DNA of 64,000 nt from an uncultured Oscillospiraceae bacterium (GTDB taxonomy: Bacteria; Bacillota; Clostridia; Oscillospirales; Oscillospiraceae), in the NCBI GenBank assembly GCA_947631395.1, contig CANRLF010000001.1, positions 124,001 to 188,000 on the forward strand, read 5' to 3'. The number at the start of each line of letters is the position of its first letter. Position 1 is the first letter of the stretch. The notes beneath the pieces were generated by a model. The model saw only the letters and a program-made list of their open reading frames with translations, was not told the DNA's origin and ran no database searches. Shown piece by piece: positions 1 to 9,334 of the stretch. The position numbers were made by a program, and so were the translations under genes.

Positions 1-192
1 GTCGTCCGTGACCACGTAGCCAACCGGGGAGGGAAGTGAGAGTATATTTTCCTCATACTTTTTTATAGGGTCGTATTTAAGAGGCATTGCGCTAAAAAAG
101 AACACCTTTTTCCGCCTCTCATATACCCTTGCGGGGACGCTTGAAAGCCTCCCTATGGTAGTACAAAGATATTCGTAATCAAAACCTGTCAC
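1..192 (-). CDS. AraC-family-like transcriptional regulator, N-terminal part (runs off window)
   Basis: The reverse strand has a GTG start at 192, preceded by AAGGAGGCGAG at good spacing, and the frame stays open to the window edge (64 residues seen). The visible start, VTGFDYEYLCTTIGRLSSVP followed by an RVYE segment and an F(F)S motif, resembles the N-terminal sensor region of clostridial AraC/PocR-like regulators; the DNA-binding domain would lie outside the window. It is divergent from the transporter-rhamnosidase-glucosidase operon, so it is probably that operon's regulator. Family assignment rests on only 64 residues. Confidence 0.5.
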   Translation of the reverse strand, partial: MTGFDYEYLCTTIGRLSSVPARVYERRKKVFFFSAMPLKYDPIKKYEENILSLPSPVGYVVTDD

Positions 193-258
193 AGTCTCGC
201 CTCCTTGCGCCATTTTGCAACAATTCTATCACAATTACAACATATATACAAGACGGCG

Positions 259-308
259 TTAGGCAAAAGTGATAAAATAAATATATAGATGGGCAGCTAT
301 TTGCCTAA
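259..308. promoter_or_regulatory. Inverted repeat in the divergent glycoside-operon promoter region
   Basis: TTAGGCAAA (259-267) and its exact reverse complement TTTGCCTAA (300-308) flank an AT-rich centre between the AraC-like gene and the transporter. The position suggests an operator for the divergent regulator; the binding role is inferred. Confidence 0.4.
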
Positions 309-317
309 ATTCACGAA

Positions 318-1783
318 ATGGAGCTGTGGCAGATGGGTTCGAAGACATTATTCGCGCACCCCGCGCTGACCTCGCGCATCCAAGGCGCATCGGTGACAAA
401 AAAGGAACAGTGGCTTGGGTATCTTGTGGGACCCACCGGCGCACTCCTTTTAGGCGCCGTGCTGTCAAACTTTTTGAATGTCTATTATACCGATGTTTTG
501 AAGCTGACCGGTGTTTGGGGAGGAGCGTTTCTGGCGGTATTCCCTATCATTTCTAAGGTGTTAGACGCAGTCACAAACGTGCTGATGGGGCAGATCATTG
601 ACCGCACCCGGACGAAGGAGGGTAAGGCCCGACCGTGGCTTCTGCTTTCGGCAGTGCTTGTGCCGGTGACAGGTATCCTGCTGTTCACGGTGCCATCCGG
701 TTCTGAGACGGTCCAGGTCATCTGGGTCATGCTGTCCTACAATCTCTTTTACTCATTTGCTTTCACCATCTACAACATGAGCCACACGATGATGGTACCG
801 CTCGCGATTCCAAGGAGCGCGGAAGTCTTTCGGTATTCAATAACGTGGCCTCCGTGATGGTGTCCGGCATCATCGTGGCCCTCGTGTTCCCCATGGTTGT
901 ACTTCCGGCAATGGGCGTCAACAAGTCTGCGTGGATCGTGACTATGAGCGTCATATCCATTCTTGCCCTTCCCTTGACGTTGTTGGAGTATTACTACACA
1001 AAGGAACGTGTGACGGAGGAAAGCGGCGGGGAAACCGGTGAGTCTGTCTCCGTGGGCCGTCAGCTCAAAGCTCTGCTGACAGACAGATACTGGGTGGTAA
1101 TAATCCTCTATTTTCTCATCTATACCTTGGGTACGAATTTGAAAAACGTCTCCCTTTTCTATTATTGCAGCTACGTGCTGGGCTCCTACAATGACGGCAT
1201 AACACAGACCATGGTGTCCGTTATCGGGGGCATCCCTATGGGTATCGGCATCTTCGCTGTGTGGCCTCTGGCAAAGAAGTTTGGTAAGCGCAATGTCACC
1301 GCGGCGGGATTTGTGCTCTACGCCATCGGTGGAGCCGTGTGTCTTCTGGCACCCCGGAACATGGTTGTGGTACTCATCGGCCAGTTCATCAAGAACATCG
1401 GCGGACTGCCCTGCGCTTATGTGTTTATGGCGCTGTTTGCCGATGTGCTCGATCACATTGAGTGGAAGGCGGGCTTCCGCTGTGACGGTATGTCCGCGTC
1501 AGCTTACAGCATTATCCTCACCGTCCGCTCTGGAATTGCCAACGGTTTGTTTAATATGTGCCTGTCCTCCGCCGGCTACAAGGCCCCTATTTTCGACGAG
1601 GTCACACAGCAAACCGTGGCGTATACCCAAAACGCCTCTACGCAGAATGTGTTTATCTTTTTCTTCCTGGGCCTTGAGATCATCACAGCCGTCATCATGA
1701 TCGCGCTTCTCCTGTTTTTGAACGTCGAGAAAAACCTGCCCAAGGAGCAGGCGGAGATAGCCGCAAGGAAGGGGCACAAATGA
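318..1783 (+). pseudogene. GPH-family (MFS) sugar:cation symporter, frameshifted
   Basis: Two overlapping frames together make one glycoside-pentoside-hexuronide symporter of about 460 residues with about 12 membrane helices. The first frame (318-857) holds the N-terminal part, including [13 protein letters not shown], typical of the first cytoplasmic loop. It then runs into an unrelated tail ([14 protein letters not shown]). The second frame restores the family sequence [19 protein letters not shown] from about 815 to 1783. A small deletion near 812-816, where the family normally has a longer T-R-N-S-K stretch, explains the shift. The N-terminus could be GTG at 393 ([11 protein letters not shown]), which fits the family better than ATG 318. 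The gene overlaps the rhamnosidase by 4 nt (ATGA), so it would import the released sugar. Sequencing error is the alternative to real inactivation. Confidence 0.8.
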
Positions 1784-4311
1784 GAGCGGGCAGACTCAGA
1801 TGCGAATACCTTATTGACCCCATCGGTATAGATATTCCCCATCCTCGCCTCATGTGGAACTGCGAGGGCGGCATCACCCAGACGGCGTGGCAGATCGTCA
1901 CGGAGGAGTGGGATTCCGGGAGGGTGGAGGGCTCCGCCATGCACGCCGAATACCCGCTGCCGCTCAAAAGCCGTGAGGTCGTCCATTGGAGGGTGCGGCT
2001 CTGGGACGAGAACGGAGAGCCAGGAGAATGGAGCGAGGCTCACTTTGAGATGGGCCTCATGGAACCGTCGGACTGGAAGGCAAGGTGGATCACAGGGGAC
2101 TACAAGGTCGACAAAAAGGAACGCTGCCCCGTGGACTGCTTCAAAAAGACATTTGAGGTCAAAGGCGCCGTGAAGGCCCGGCTCTACGTCACCGCCTGCG
2201 GGCTCTATGAGGGTCGTCTGAACGGGCGGCGGATCGGGGACTTTGTGCTGGCCCCCGGCCACACAGACTACCGCAAACGGGTCCAGTATCAGACCTACGA
2301 CGTGACCGGCCTTCTTCAAAACGGCGAGAACGAGCTGACCTTTGAGCTGGCCGACGGCTGGTATCGCGGCAGCTGTGGGGCCTGGGGACTTCGCAACCAA
2401 TACGGCACGGAGACTAAACTGCTGGCCCAGCTGGAGATCACCGCCTCCGACGGCTCCGTGACCGTTATCGGTACGGACGGCGCATGGCGCTGGTCCAACG
2501 ACGGGCCCATCCGCTATGCCGACAACAAGGACGGCGAGGTCGTGGAGGCCGGGCGTGTACCCAGCTATTCGGGTACGGCAAAAGTCACCCGGCATGAGGT
2601 AGTCCCCACCGCCTCCAACAATGTGCCCGTCACCGAACATGAGACTCTTAAGCCGATTCTCCTCACCACCCCCTCCGGCAAAACAGTGCTGGACTTTGGC
2701 CAGAACATTGCGGGGTACATTGCGTTTTCCCTGACCGCGAAGCGCGGCCAGCGGGTTTTTCTCCGATTTGGGGAAATGCTGGATAGAGACGGCGAGTTCA
2801 CCCAGAAAAACATTCAGTGCTCCAACAAGAAGATCACTACGCCCCTCCAGCAGGTCATCTACACCTGCCGGGAGGGTCTCAACGAGTACAAGACGAAATT
2901 TGCCATCTTTGGCTTCCGATACGCGCTGGTGGACACCGACGTGCCCTTTACTCCAGAGGACTTCACAGCCGTTGCGGTCTACTCCGATTTGGAGGTGACA
3001 GCCAAATTCGACAGCTCCAACCCGCTTCTCAACAAATTCGTGGAGAACACCCTGTGGAGCACCAAAAATAACTCCGCCGACGTGCCCACCGACTGCCCCA
3101 CCCGCGAGCGCCACGGCTGGACCGGGGACAGCCAGATCTTCTGCGTCACGGCAAACTACCTGATGAACTACTTCCCCTTCGCCCGCAAGCACGTCCGTGA
3201 TATGACCGACTGGCAGCGGCGTGATGGGGCCTTCCCGCAGATCGCCCCGGCGGGCGGCGTGGACTTCTACATGGACACCATGAACGGCTCCGTGGGCTGG
3301 GCCGATGCCGGGGTGCTGATCCCTTACCGGCTGTGGAAGATGTACGGTGACAGGAGGATACTTGCGGAGAATTACGACGCCATGGCCCGCTATGCCCGAT
3401 TCATGGCGAAACGGTGCGGGAAGCTGGGCCTTCTGGCAAAGCCGCTGGGCCTGAAGGGGCCTTATAAGAAATATGCCGTCAACGCCGGCCAGTCCTACGG
3501 CGAGTGGGCGGAGCCGGCGGATATCCACCCAAACAAGTGGACAGACATGATAGCCCCTCACCCGGAGGTGTCCACCGCCTATACCGCTTACGTCATGTCC
3601 GTCATGGCGGAGATCGCCCAGGTGCTGGGCAAGACGGACGATTTGCCCTTCTACCGGGAGTACCGGGACGGGTGCCGGGGCGCCTATCAGGAGCTCGTGA
3701 CCACAAAAGAGTACGATTTGGACACCGACAGGCAGGCGTGCCTTGTACGTCCTCTCTATTTTGGCTTACTGGATGAGGCCCAGACCGGATACGCGAAAAA
3801 GCGGCTTCTCGCCGCCATGGAGCACTATGGATGGCGGGTAGGCACCGGATTTCTCTCCACGCCGCTGATCCTCTATGTGCTGGGGGACATGGACGTCGAG
3901 TACGCCTATAAGCTCCTGGAGAACGAGGAGATGCCCGGTTGGCTCTTCATGCCCAAGGCGGGCGCAACGACCGTCTGGGAGTCCTGGGAGGGCACCGAGG
4001 CCCAGGGCGGCATCGCCTCGCTGGACCACTACTCCAAGGGCGCCAGCCTTGAGTGGGTGTTCTCCGTCATGTGCGGCGTCCGGCCTGATGGGGAGAACCG
4101 TTTCAAAATCGCGCCGCGACCCGGCGGACACTTTAACTTTGCGGATTTCGCCTATCAAAGCGTCTACGGAAAGGTGTCCGTCCGCTGGGAGAAATCAGGA
4201 GGCAAGTACCGCTATACCATCAGCATTCCCGCCAATACCACGGCGGAGATCAGCCTGCCCGGTCAGAAGCCAATAATTGTGACGAAGGGAGAATATACCT
4301 ATGAGTGTTGA
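1780..4311 (+). CDS. Alpha-L-rhamnosidase, glycoside hydrolase family 78
   Basis: This 843-residue enzyme should release terminal alpha-L-rhamnose from plant glycans such as rhamnogalacturonan or flavonoid glycosides. It has the GH78 order: an N-terminal beta-sandwich (residues 1-100), a lectin-like domain (about 110-280), then the (alpha/alpha)6 barrel. The conserved DCPTRERHGWTGDSQ block lies near residues 437-451 with the acidic residues used in inverting catalysis, and ATTVWESWEG near residue 728 supplies the second conserved Glu. There is no signal peptide, so it acts in the cytoplasm on imported oligosaccharides. The start overlaps the transporter stop by 4 nt and its end overlaps the next gene by 11 nt, so the operon is translationally coupled. 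Confidence 0.92.
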   Translation: MRAGRLRCEYLIDPIGIDIPHPRLMWNCEGGITQTAWQIVTEEWDSGRVEGSAMHAEYPLPLKSREVVHWRVRLWDENGEPGEWSEAHFEMGLMEPSDWKARWITGDYKVDKKERCPVDCFKKTFEVKGAVKARLYVTACGLYEGRLNGRRIGDFVLAPGHTDYRKRVQYQTYDVTGLLQNGENELTFELADGWYRGSCGAWGLRNQYGTETKLLAQLEITASDGSVTVIGTDGAWRWSNDGPIRYADNKDGEVVEAGRVPSYSGTAKVTRHEVVPTASNNVPVTEHETLKPILLTTPSGKTVLDFGQNIAGYIAFSLTAKRGQRVFLRFGEMLDRDGEFTQKNIQCSNKKITTPLQQVIYTCREGLNEYKTKFAIFGFRYALVDTDVPFTPEDFTAVAVYSDLEVTAKFDSSNPLLNKFVENTLWSTKNNSADVPTDCPTRERHGWTGDSQIFCVTANYLMNYFPFARKHVRDMTDWQRRDGAFPQIAPAGGVDFYMDTMNGSVGWADAGVLIPYRLWKMYGDRRILAENYDAMARYARFMAKRCGKLGLLAKPLGLKGPYKKYAVNAGQSYGEWAEPADIHPNKWTDMIAPHPEVSTAYTAYVMSVMAEIAQVLGKTDDLPFYREYRDGCRGAYQELVTTKEYDLDTDRQACLVRPLYFGLLDEAQTGYAKKRLLAAMEHYGWRVGTGFLSTPLILYVLGDMDVEYAYKLLENEEMPGWLFMPKAGATTVWESWEGTEAQGGIASLDHYSKGASLEWVFSVMCGVRPDGENRFKIAPRPGGHFNFADFAYQSVYGKVSVRWEKSGGKYRYTISIPANTTAEISLPGQKPIIVTKGEYTYEC

Positions 4312-6652
4312 GCGCAATGTGGATGAGATCATCCGGCGGATGACGCTGGAGGACAAGATAGCCCTCTGCACCGGTACGGACTTCTGGAACACCAAGGAGA
4401 TGCCACAGTACGGCATCCCGTCATTCAAGATGTCCGACGGCCCCCACGGCGTGCGGTGTCAGGAAACTGAAGGAGATATGATCGGCGTCCACGACTCACT
4501 GCCCGCCACCTGCTTCCCCACAGCTGTGACGGCGGGGGCAACCTGGGACCCTGAACTGTACACGCGAGAGGGTGAGGCCGTCGGCGAGGAAGCCCGCGCC
4601 GCCGGTGTGGCGGTAGTTTTGGGCCCCGGCTGCAACATCAAGCGCAATCCTCTTTGCGGGCGGAACTTCGAGTATCTGTCCGAAGACCCGGCCCACGCCG
4701 GGGAGATGGCCGCCTCCTTCATCCGGGGACTTCAGAGCACCGGCACCGCCGCTTCCCTGAAGCACTTTGCCATGAACAATCAGGAATACAAGCGAATGAT
4801 GGGGGACTGTCAGGCGGACGAGCGGGCCATCCGGGAGATCTATCTGGCCTCCTTCGAAACGGCGGTGAAGAAGGGAAGACCCCAGACGGTCATGTGTTCT
4901 TACAACAAGATAAACGGCGTCCACTCCAGCGACAGCAAGTGGCTTCTCACCGATGTGCTTCGCCGGGAGTGGGGCTTTGACGGCATGGTGGTCACCGACT
5001 GGGGGGCGCTGAATGACCGAATCGCGCCCTTCAAAGCCGGGTGCGATCTCAATATGCCCGGCGGGGCTAAATTCATGGAGAAGGCCGCGCTGAAAGCGGT
5101 GAAGGACGGCACACTGTCCGAGGCGGATATTGACGCCTCCGTCCGGCGAATCCTCACCATAGCGTTATCCTCCCAGCGGCAAAGCAGGGGAGAGGTTGAC
5201 TTTGAGGCCCATCACACCCTGGCGCTGGAGATTGCCCGGAGGGGCGCGGTGCTGCTGAAAAACGACGGCGTCTTGCCGGCCAAAGAGACAGATATGGTTC
5301 TCATTGGCCATATGGCCAATGAGTTCCGCTATCAGGGGGCCGGCTCCAGCCACATAAACCCCACAAAGCTTATAAGCCTCACCGACGCTCTCCCGGACGT
5401 TCCCTTCTGCCCCTGCTGTGATAAGGACGGGAACGTGACCGAGGAATCCCTCCGTGAGGCCGCCGAGCTTGCCGGAAGCGCAAAGACGGCTGTGGTAGTG
5501 GCCGGCTTGCCGGACCGCTATGAGTCCGAGGGCCTGGACCGGGACAGCATGGCCATGCCGGAGGGCCACAACCGCATGATCGAGGCCGTTTGCGCGGCCA
5601 ATCCCAATACCGTGGTGGTGCTGTTGGGGGGCAGTCCAATGGAGCTGCCCTGGTTTGACAAGGTGAAGGCCGTGCTGTACATGGGCCTGTCCGGTCAGGC
5701 GGGGGGCCAGGCGGCCGCAGACCTGCTCACCGGGAGGGCAAATCCCTCCGGTAAGCTCACCGAGAGCTGGCCTGTGCGGTACGACGACGTTGCCAGTAAG
5801 GACACCTTCGGTGTGTACCACCCGGAGTACCGGGAGAGCATCTACGTGGGCTACCGCTATTACGACAAGGCCGGGGTGGACGTGCGTTTTCCCTTCGGCT
5901 TCGGCCTCAGCTATACGAATTTTGCGTACAGCGATTTGAAGCTCGAAGGGCGCACCGTAACGGCCACCGTCAAAAACACCGGTTCCGTGGCTGGCGCGGA
6001 GGTGGTGCAGCTCTATGTGGTCCCGCCCCAGGACGGCCCCCACCGCCCGGTGCGGGAGCTTAAGCGGTTTGCCCGCGTGGAGCTGGCTCCCGGAGAGCAG
6101 AAAGAGGTGTCCTTCACTTTGGACGACCGATGCTTTGCCATTTGGGACAACGGCTGGAAAACGCCTGTCGGGACCTACGGGATCGAGCTTGCCGCCTCCA
6201 GCCGGGATGTGCGACTGCGTGGCGAGGTACAAATCGCCGGGGAACGCATCCCTGCCCCCGCATGGCAGGCTGGGAGCTGGTATGAAAAGCCCCACGGCGC
6301 GCCCTCCCGCGCGGACTGGGAAAAGGCCATGGGGCGCCCCATGCCACCCTTGCCGGGGCCGAAAAAGGGCAGCTACACATTGGACAACAGCAGTATGGAG
6401 ATGAAGGACCATTCCCTCATCATGAAGATCATGTACTCCGTCACCGAGAATATCATTGCCAAGAGCTTCGGCGGTAAAAAGGACCTCTCCGATCCCGCGT
6501 ACCGAATGACGCTCATCTGTTCCACAGACTGCCCCATCCGCGCCGCCGCCATCAATGCCGGCGGCACACTGAGCGACGGAGTTGCCAAGGGGCTGGTGGA
6601 GATAGCAAACGGACATTTTTCCCGAGCGATAGGGATGATGATCAGAGGGTGA
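4301..6652 (+). CDS. Beta-glucosidase-like glycoside hydrolase family 3
   Basis: This 783-residue cytoplasmic enzyme probably hydrolyses beta-linked glucosides or related sugars from the same glycans as the rhamnosidase. The GH3 TIM barrel is at residues 1-270, with KHFAMNNQE near 153 and the nucleophile Asp in MVVTDWGALNDR near 232. An alpha/beta sandwich follows (about 300-520) and a fibronectin-III-like domain at about 545-640. An extra region of about 110 residues at the C-terminus (from about residue 670) is not part of the core and I cannot assign it. ATG 4301 sits behind GAAGGGAGAATATACC. There is no secretion signal. Confidence 0.9.
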   Translation: MSVERNVDEIIRRMTLEDKIALCTGTDFWNTKEMPQYGIPSFKMSDGPHGVRCQETEGDMIGVHDSLPATCFPTAVTAGATWDPELYTREGEAVGEEARAAGVAVVLGPGCNIKRNPLCGRNFEYLSEDPAHAGEMAASFIRGLQSTGTAASLKHFAMNNQEYKRMMGDCQADERAIREIYLASFETAVKKGRPQTVMCSYNKINGVHSSDSKWLLTDVLRREWGFDGMVVTDWGALNDRIAPFKAGCDLNMPGGAKFMEKAALKAVKDGTLSEADIDASVRRILTIALSSQRQSRGEVDFEAHHTLALEIARRGAVLLKNDGVLPAKETDMVLIGHMANEFRYQGAGSSHINPTKLISLTDALPDVPFCPCCDKDGNVTEESLREAAELAGSAKTAVVVAGLPDRYESEGLDRDSMAMPEGHNRMIEAVCAANPNTVVVLLGGSPMELPWFDKVKAVLYMGLSGQAGGQAAADLLTGRANPSGKLTESWPVRYDDVASKDTFGVYHPEYRESIYVGYRYYDKAGVDVRFPFGFGLSYTNFAYSDLKLEGRTVTATVKNTGSVAGAEVVQLYVVPPQDGPHRPVRELKRFARVELAPGEQKEVSFTLDDRCFAIWDNGWKTPVGTYGIELAASSRDVRLRGEVQIAGERIPAPAWQAGSWYEKPHGAPSRADWEKAMGRPMPPLPGPKKGSYTLDNSSMEMKDHSLIMKIMYSVTENIIAKSFGGKKDLSDPAYRMTLICSTDCPIRAAAINAGGTLSDGVAKGLVEIANGHFSRAIGMMIRG

Positions 6653-6706
6653 AAGGAAATTGTTTTTCTGACAGAAGAACCGCAACTGTTCAATCAAAAG
6701 AAGCAC

Positions 6707-6740
6707 AAAAAAGCAGCCAGTTTTTGCTGGCTGCTTTTTT
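6707..6740 (+). terminator. Rho-independent terminator of the glycosidase operon
   Basis: An A-tract, then GCAGCCAG (6713-6720), a 6-nt loop, CTGGCTGC (6727-6734) and TTTTTT. The near-symmetrical A and T tracts make it potentially bidirectional. Confidence 0.9.
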
Positions 6741-6769
6741 ATGTATATAATAATCAGGCTCAAAACCCC

Positions 6770-6810
6770 AGTAGTCAATTCTCAGAAATTAGTAGTCGAA
6801 AAGTAGTCAA
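6770..6810. repeat. Three AGTAGTC(A/G)A direct repeats beside a tRNA fragment
   Basis: AGTAGTCAA occurs at 6770 and 6802 and AGTAGTCGA at 6791, all in the same orientation and 21 and 11 bp apart. Helically spaced short repeats near half a tRNA gene resemble arm-type binding sites of a tyrosine integrase. No integrase gene is adjacent, so this looks like a scar of a lost or rearranged element. Confidence 0.5.
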
Positions 6811-6897
6811 CGGCGCCATTTTTTCACTCTCTGCAAATCCGAAATCCCTTGCGCCGCAATGGGTTTGACCTTTATCGCTCCAAAAATCGCCTGAAAC

Positions 6898-6936
6898 GTC
6901 GGAGCCTGACACTCTATCCAGCTGAGCTACGGGCGC
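6898..6936 (-). tRNA. 5' half of a tRNA-Arg (CCG) gene, 3' half missing
   Basis: On the reverse strand the sequence runs GCGCCCG (acceptor), TA, GCTC-loop-GAGT (D arm), G, TCAGG (anticodon stem) and CTCCGAC (anticodon loop, anticodon CCG). After the loop the expected CCTGA stem strand, the TTCGA arm and the acceptor complement are absent; unrelated sequence with the AGTAGTC repeats follows. The break lies in the anticodon loop/stem, a usual crossover position of tRNA-targeting integrases. It cannot give a functional tRNA. Confidence 0.75.
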
Positions 6937-7041
6937 GTTTGGGTGGCGTAAGTAGTAATATAACAGATTGAGGAGGGAATTTCAAGACTTAATTATTTTT
7001 TTACGGATTATTTTTTGCGCGTTTTAAACTCGGCTTTGGCG

Positions 7042-7668
7042 TCACGCGCTCGGATTTTGCTTTACTACGGCGTTCTGAGGGCATACTGAGAAGCAGTTTC
7101 CGCAGTGCAGGCAATGATTTTGTTGAATTGAATAGGGCTTTCCCGGCTCGATGCACCGTTGGGGGCAGTTTATCAGGCACTTGCCGCAGCCGATACATTT
7201 ATCAGAAATGACATATCCTTTTCGCGTGAGATTGCCCGCGCCGATGGTGTAGCTCTCCCGGAAGATCGGGTTGACGCCAAGGTTGAAATACTCGATTTCC
7301 GCGTCCCTGATTTCAAAGACGATCCCCGCCAGTTTTCGGGTGTCACCGGGGTAGACGTTGGAGAGGTAGGGCTGCTCTAAGAAAATCGTGTCGATCCACT
7401 TCTCCTGCTCGTTCTCCGGGACGGGAATCGCCTTTGCGGACAGGCGGATCATTTCTTTATACCTGGTGTAGCCCAGCACCTGCACACGCCCATCGGTCAG
7501 AAGCTCCTCGCAGAAGGCTTTCCCTTTCGCGGTGAAGAAGATCATTCTGTCCGGCTCGTAGTGGATGGCGGAGATGTTGCGTATCTGCGGCGCGCCGTCT
7601 TTATCCACCGTTGCGAAGGCCAGTACGCCCACATATTCTAATTTTTTGAGACAAGTTTGTGCGTCCAT
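7042..7668 (-). CDS. Pyridoxamine-5'-phosphate-oxidase-like flavin protein fused to a two-[4Fe-4S] ferredoxin domain
   Basis: This 208-residue protein has a split-barrel FMN-binding domain at about 1-145 (MDAQTCLKKLEYVGVLAFAT, then APQIRNISAIHY). It ends in a bacterial ferredoxin domain: CIGCGKCLINCPQ and CLHCGNCFSVCPQ, eight cysteines for two clusters. ATG 7668 follows GAGGTG; further upstream the frame only overlaps the nitroreductase. It is the last gene of the minus-strand ACGX cluster, 10 nt after the nitroreductase. It probably moves electrons between flavin and Fe-S clusters for the radical SAM enzyme or the nitroreductase; this role is inferred from context. Confidence 0.8.
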   Translation of the reverse strand: MDAQTCLKKLEYVGVLAFATVDKDGAPQIRNISAIHYEPDRMIFFTAKGKAFCEELLTDGRVQVLGYTRYKEMIRLSAKAIPVPENEQEKWIDTIFLEQPYLSNVYPGDTRKLAGIVFEIRDAEIEYFNLGVNPIFRESYTIGAGNLTRKGYVISDKCIGCGKCLINCPQRCIEPGKPYSIQQNHCLHCGNCFSVCPQNAVVKQNPSA

Positions 7669-7678
7669 GTATAGCACC

Positions 7679-8257
7679 TCATTCAACAATTTTTGCCCGG
7701 TTGGCTTTTCTCGGTTTTGGGCGCGGATATTCCCCCTCGCAGTAGCCCAAAAGGACAAAACAGCGGGCGATATAGTTTTCGGGGATATTCCACTCCCGGA
7801 GAAGCGCCGCGCCGATCTCATTATCAAAAGTTTCCTCGCCTCTTGCGACGATACAGGAGGAAATACCAAGCTCCGTTGCCATCAGAGCCATGTTCTCGGC
7901 GCAACAGAAGGCGTCCGGGACACTGTAAAGGAAATTTTTCATGGCGAAAACCACGCAGACAGCGGGAGCGCCGTAGAAGCCGCTTTTCATGGTCGGGTCG
8001 TCGATGATGCTGGGCTGGTCGGCGGAGACGTAACTCCCGGAAAGCTTAGGGCGGTCGAACCGGGCGACGTTCAGCTTGCCGATCTTCTCCGCAAGTTCCA
8101 AGTTTCGGATGCCAACAATGATACTGCGCTGACCGCCTCCGGCGTTGGGCGCGTAGGTCCCCGCCTCGATGATCGTTTCCATATCCTCGCGGGAAATCTG
8201 CCTACTTTGATATTTTCGGATGGAGCGGCGGTATTTCATAAGGTCAAGTAGCTCCAT
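7679..8257 (-). CDS. Nitroreductase-family flavoprotein of the ACGX peptide cluster
   Basis: This 192-residue FMN-dependent oxidoreductase begins MELLDLMKYRRSIRKYQSRQ, the standard N-terminal motif with FMN-contacting RRSIRKY. AYAPNAGG-like (TYAPNAGGGQ) and GISSCIVARGE segments follow. ATG 8257 overlaps the TGA of the radical SAM gene (TGATG) and has GGAGG upstream. In peptide-modification clusters nitroreductase homologues can act as dehydrogenases (azoline oxidation in several RiPPs), so a redox step on the precursor, or recycling of reductant, is a reasonable inference but is not shown by the sequence. Confidence 0.85.
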   Translation of the reverse strand: MELLDLMKYRRSIRKYQSRQISREDMETIIEAGTYAPNAGGGQRSIIVGIRNLELAEKIGKLNVARFDRPKLSGSYVSADQPSIIDDPTMKSGFYGAPAVCVVFAMKNFLYSVPDAFCCAENMALMATELGISSCIVARGEETFDNEIGAALLREWNIPENYIARCFVLLGYCEGEYPRPKPRKANRAKIVE

Positions 8258-9288
8258 CAGATTACCTCCTTCCAGCACTGCGGGTCGGCTTCATAGAAGT
8301 CGCCATTTGTCCCCTTTGCCACGGCGGGACAGCCACGGCAATAGGGGAGAAGCTCACATTTGGCACACTTGACAAATTTTGTATATTCCCGGTACGCCTC
8401 CATTTCGCATATCCAGACGTCAGCCAGCCGGTCGGTGAATACATTTCCCACCTTGCTTTCGGCCACGCGGCGGCAGGCGTACACATCGCCGGTGGGCAGG
8501 ATGGTGATATGGCAGTTGCCGCAGTTGCACCCGCCGTAGATCATGCTATCTTTGGCGTCTGCGGGGATCTTGAAGGCCCCGGTCTCATAATCATAGAGCG
8601 TCCATAGATGGTCTTTTTTGTTGAAATAAGTCTTAACGCCCTCCGCCTCATACTCCTTGAATTTCTTGTCGCAGATGGCCAACAGCTCCCGGTATTCCTG
8701 GGGCGTCATGGAGGCGTCCAGGTCTCCGCCGCTGGGGACGTAACGGGAGAAGGCGAATACGTTTGCTCCCGCCGCTACCACCGCGTCGATGATGCCAGGA
8801 ACCTCCATGCGGTTTGTCTGGGATACCGTGGTCATAATGACGCTTCGCATCCCGGAGCGGTTGATACAGTCGATTTTCTCTATGGTGCAATCAAAAGAGC
8901 CGGGCTTGCGGAACCAGTCGTGGGTCTCACGGAGGCCGTCAAGGGAGAGCTGGTATTTTTCGCAGCCGTAATATTTCATCTCCCGGCACACCTGGTCGTT
9001 CAAGTGGAACGGGTTGCCCATGATGGTAAACGGGACGTTGTGTTCTTTGAACAGCGCCAGAAGCCGCCAGAAATCCGGGTGCAGGATGGGATCGCCGCCG
9101 GTGAGATAGAAATAGGGCAGGCGGCCATAGACTTCACAGAAGTCCAGACAGTTATAGAAGGTGTCCTCCATCTGCGGCCAGGTCATGCTTTTGGGCTCGT
9201 GGCACTTGTCCCCGGAGAAAATATAACAGTGCTTGCACCGCTGGTCGCACTGGTCAGTGATGTGCCACTGAAATGAGAAGTATTGCAT
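8257..9288 (-). CDS. Radical SAM/SPASM peptide maturase, ACGX-type system
   Basis: The 343-residue protein opens with the radical SAM triad CDQRCKHCY (C-x3-C-x2-C, near residues 14-21), which binds the S-adenosylmethionine-cleaving [4Fe-4S] cluster. It continues with YFYLTGGDPILHP and other barrel motifs. The C-terminal SPASM region carries GGCNCGNCHI, YACRR, CAKCELLPYCRGCP and a late Cys, enough for two auxiliary clusters. ATG 9288 is preceded by GGGGGA. It lies directly downstream of a short ORF built of ACG repeats. This matches the radical SAM/SPASM 'ACGX system' pairing known from genome surveys, so it should modify that peptide. The chemical product is unknown. Confidence 0.88.
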   Translation of the reverse strand: MQYFSFQWHITDQCDQRCKHCYIFSGDKCHEPKSMTWPQMEDTFYNCLDFCEVYGRLPYFYLTGGDPILHPDFWRLLALFKEHNVPFTIMGNPFHLNDQVCREMKYYGCEKYQLSLDGLRETHDWFRKPGSFDCTIEKIDCINRSGMRSVIMTTVSQTNRMEVPGIIDAVVAAGANVFAFSRYVPSGGDLDASMTPQEYRELLAICDKKFKEYEAEGVKTYFNKKDHLWTLYDYETGAFKIPADAKDSMIYGGCNCGNCHITILPTGDVYACRRVAESKVGNVFTDRLADVWICEMEAYREYTKFVKCAKCELLPYCRGCPAVAKGTNGDFYEADPQCWKEVI

Positions 9289-9334
9289 AAGCGTCCCCCA
9301 AATCTATGTGAAATCGATAGACGGTAAATGACCT

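Noticed and set aside
1576-3561. Long open frame of 661 codons on the minus strand
   Set aside because: It is the mirror of the GH78 rhamnosidase codons in high-GC DNA, with no ribosome site and no recognisable motifs.
5165-6778. Long open frame of 537 codons on the minus strand
   Set aside because: Antisense to the GH3 gene and running through its terminator; His/Val/Gly-rich composition typical of a shadow frame.
6813-6940. Intact tRNA-Arg with an intron or long variable arm
   Set aside because: No TTCGA arm or acceptor complement is found within several hundred bases downstream, and clostridial tRNA genes rarely hold introns.
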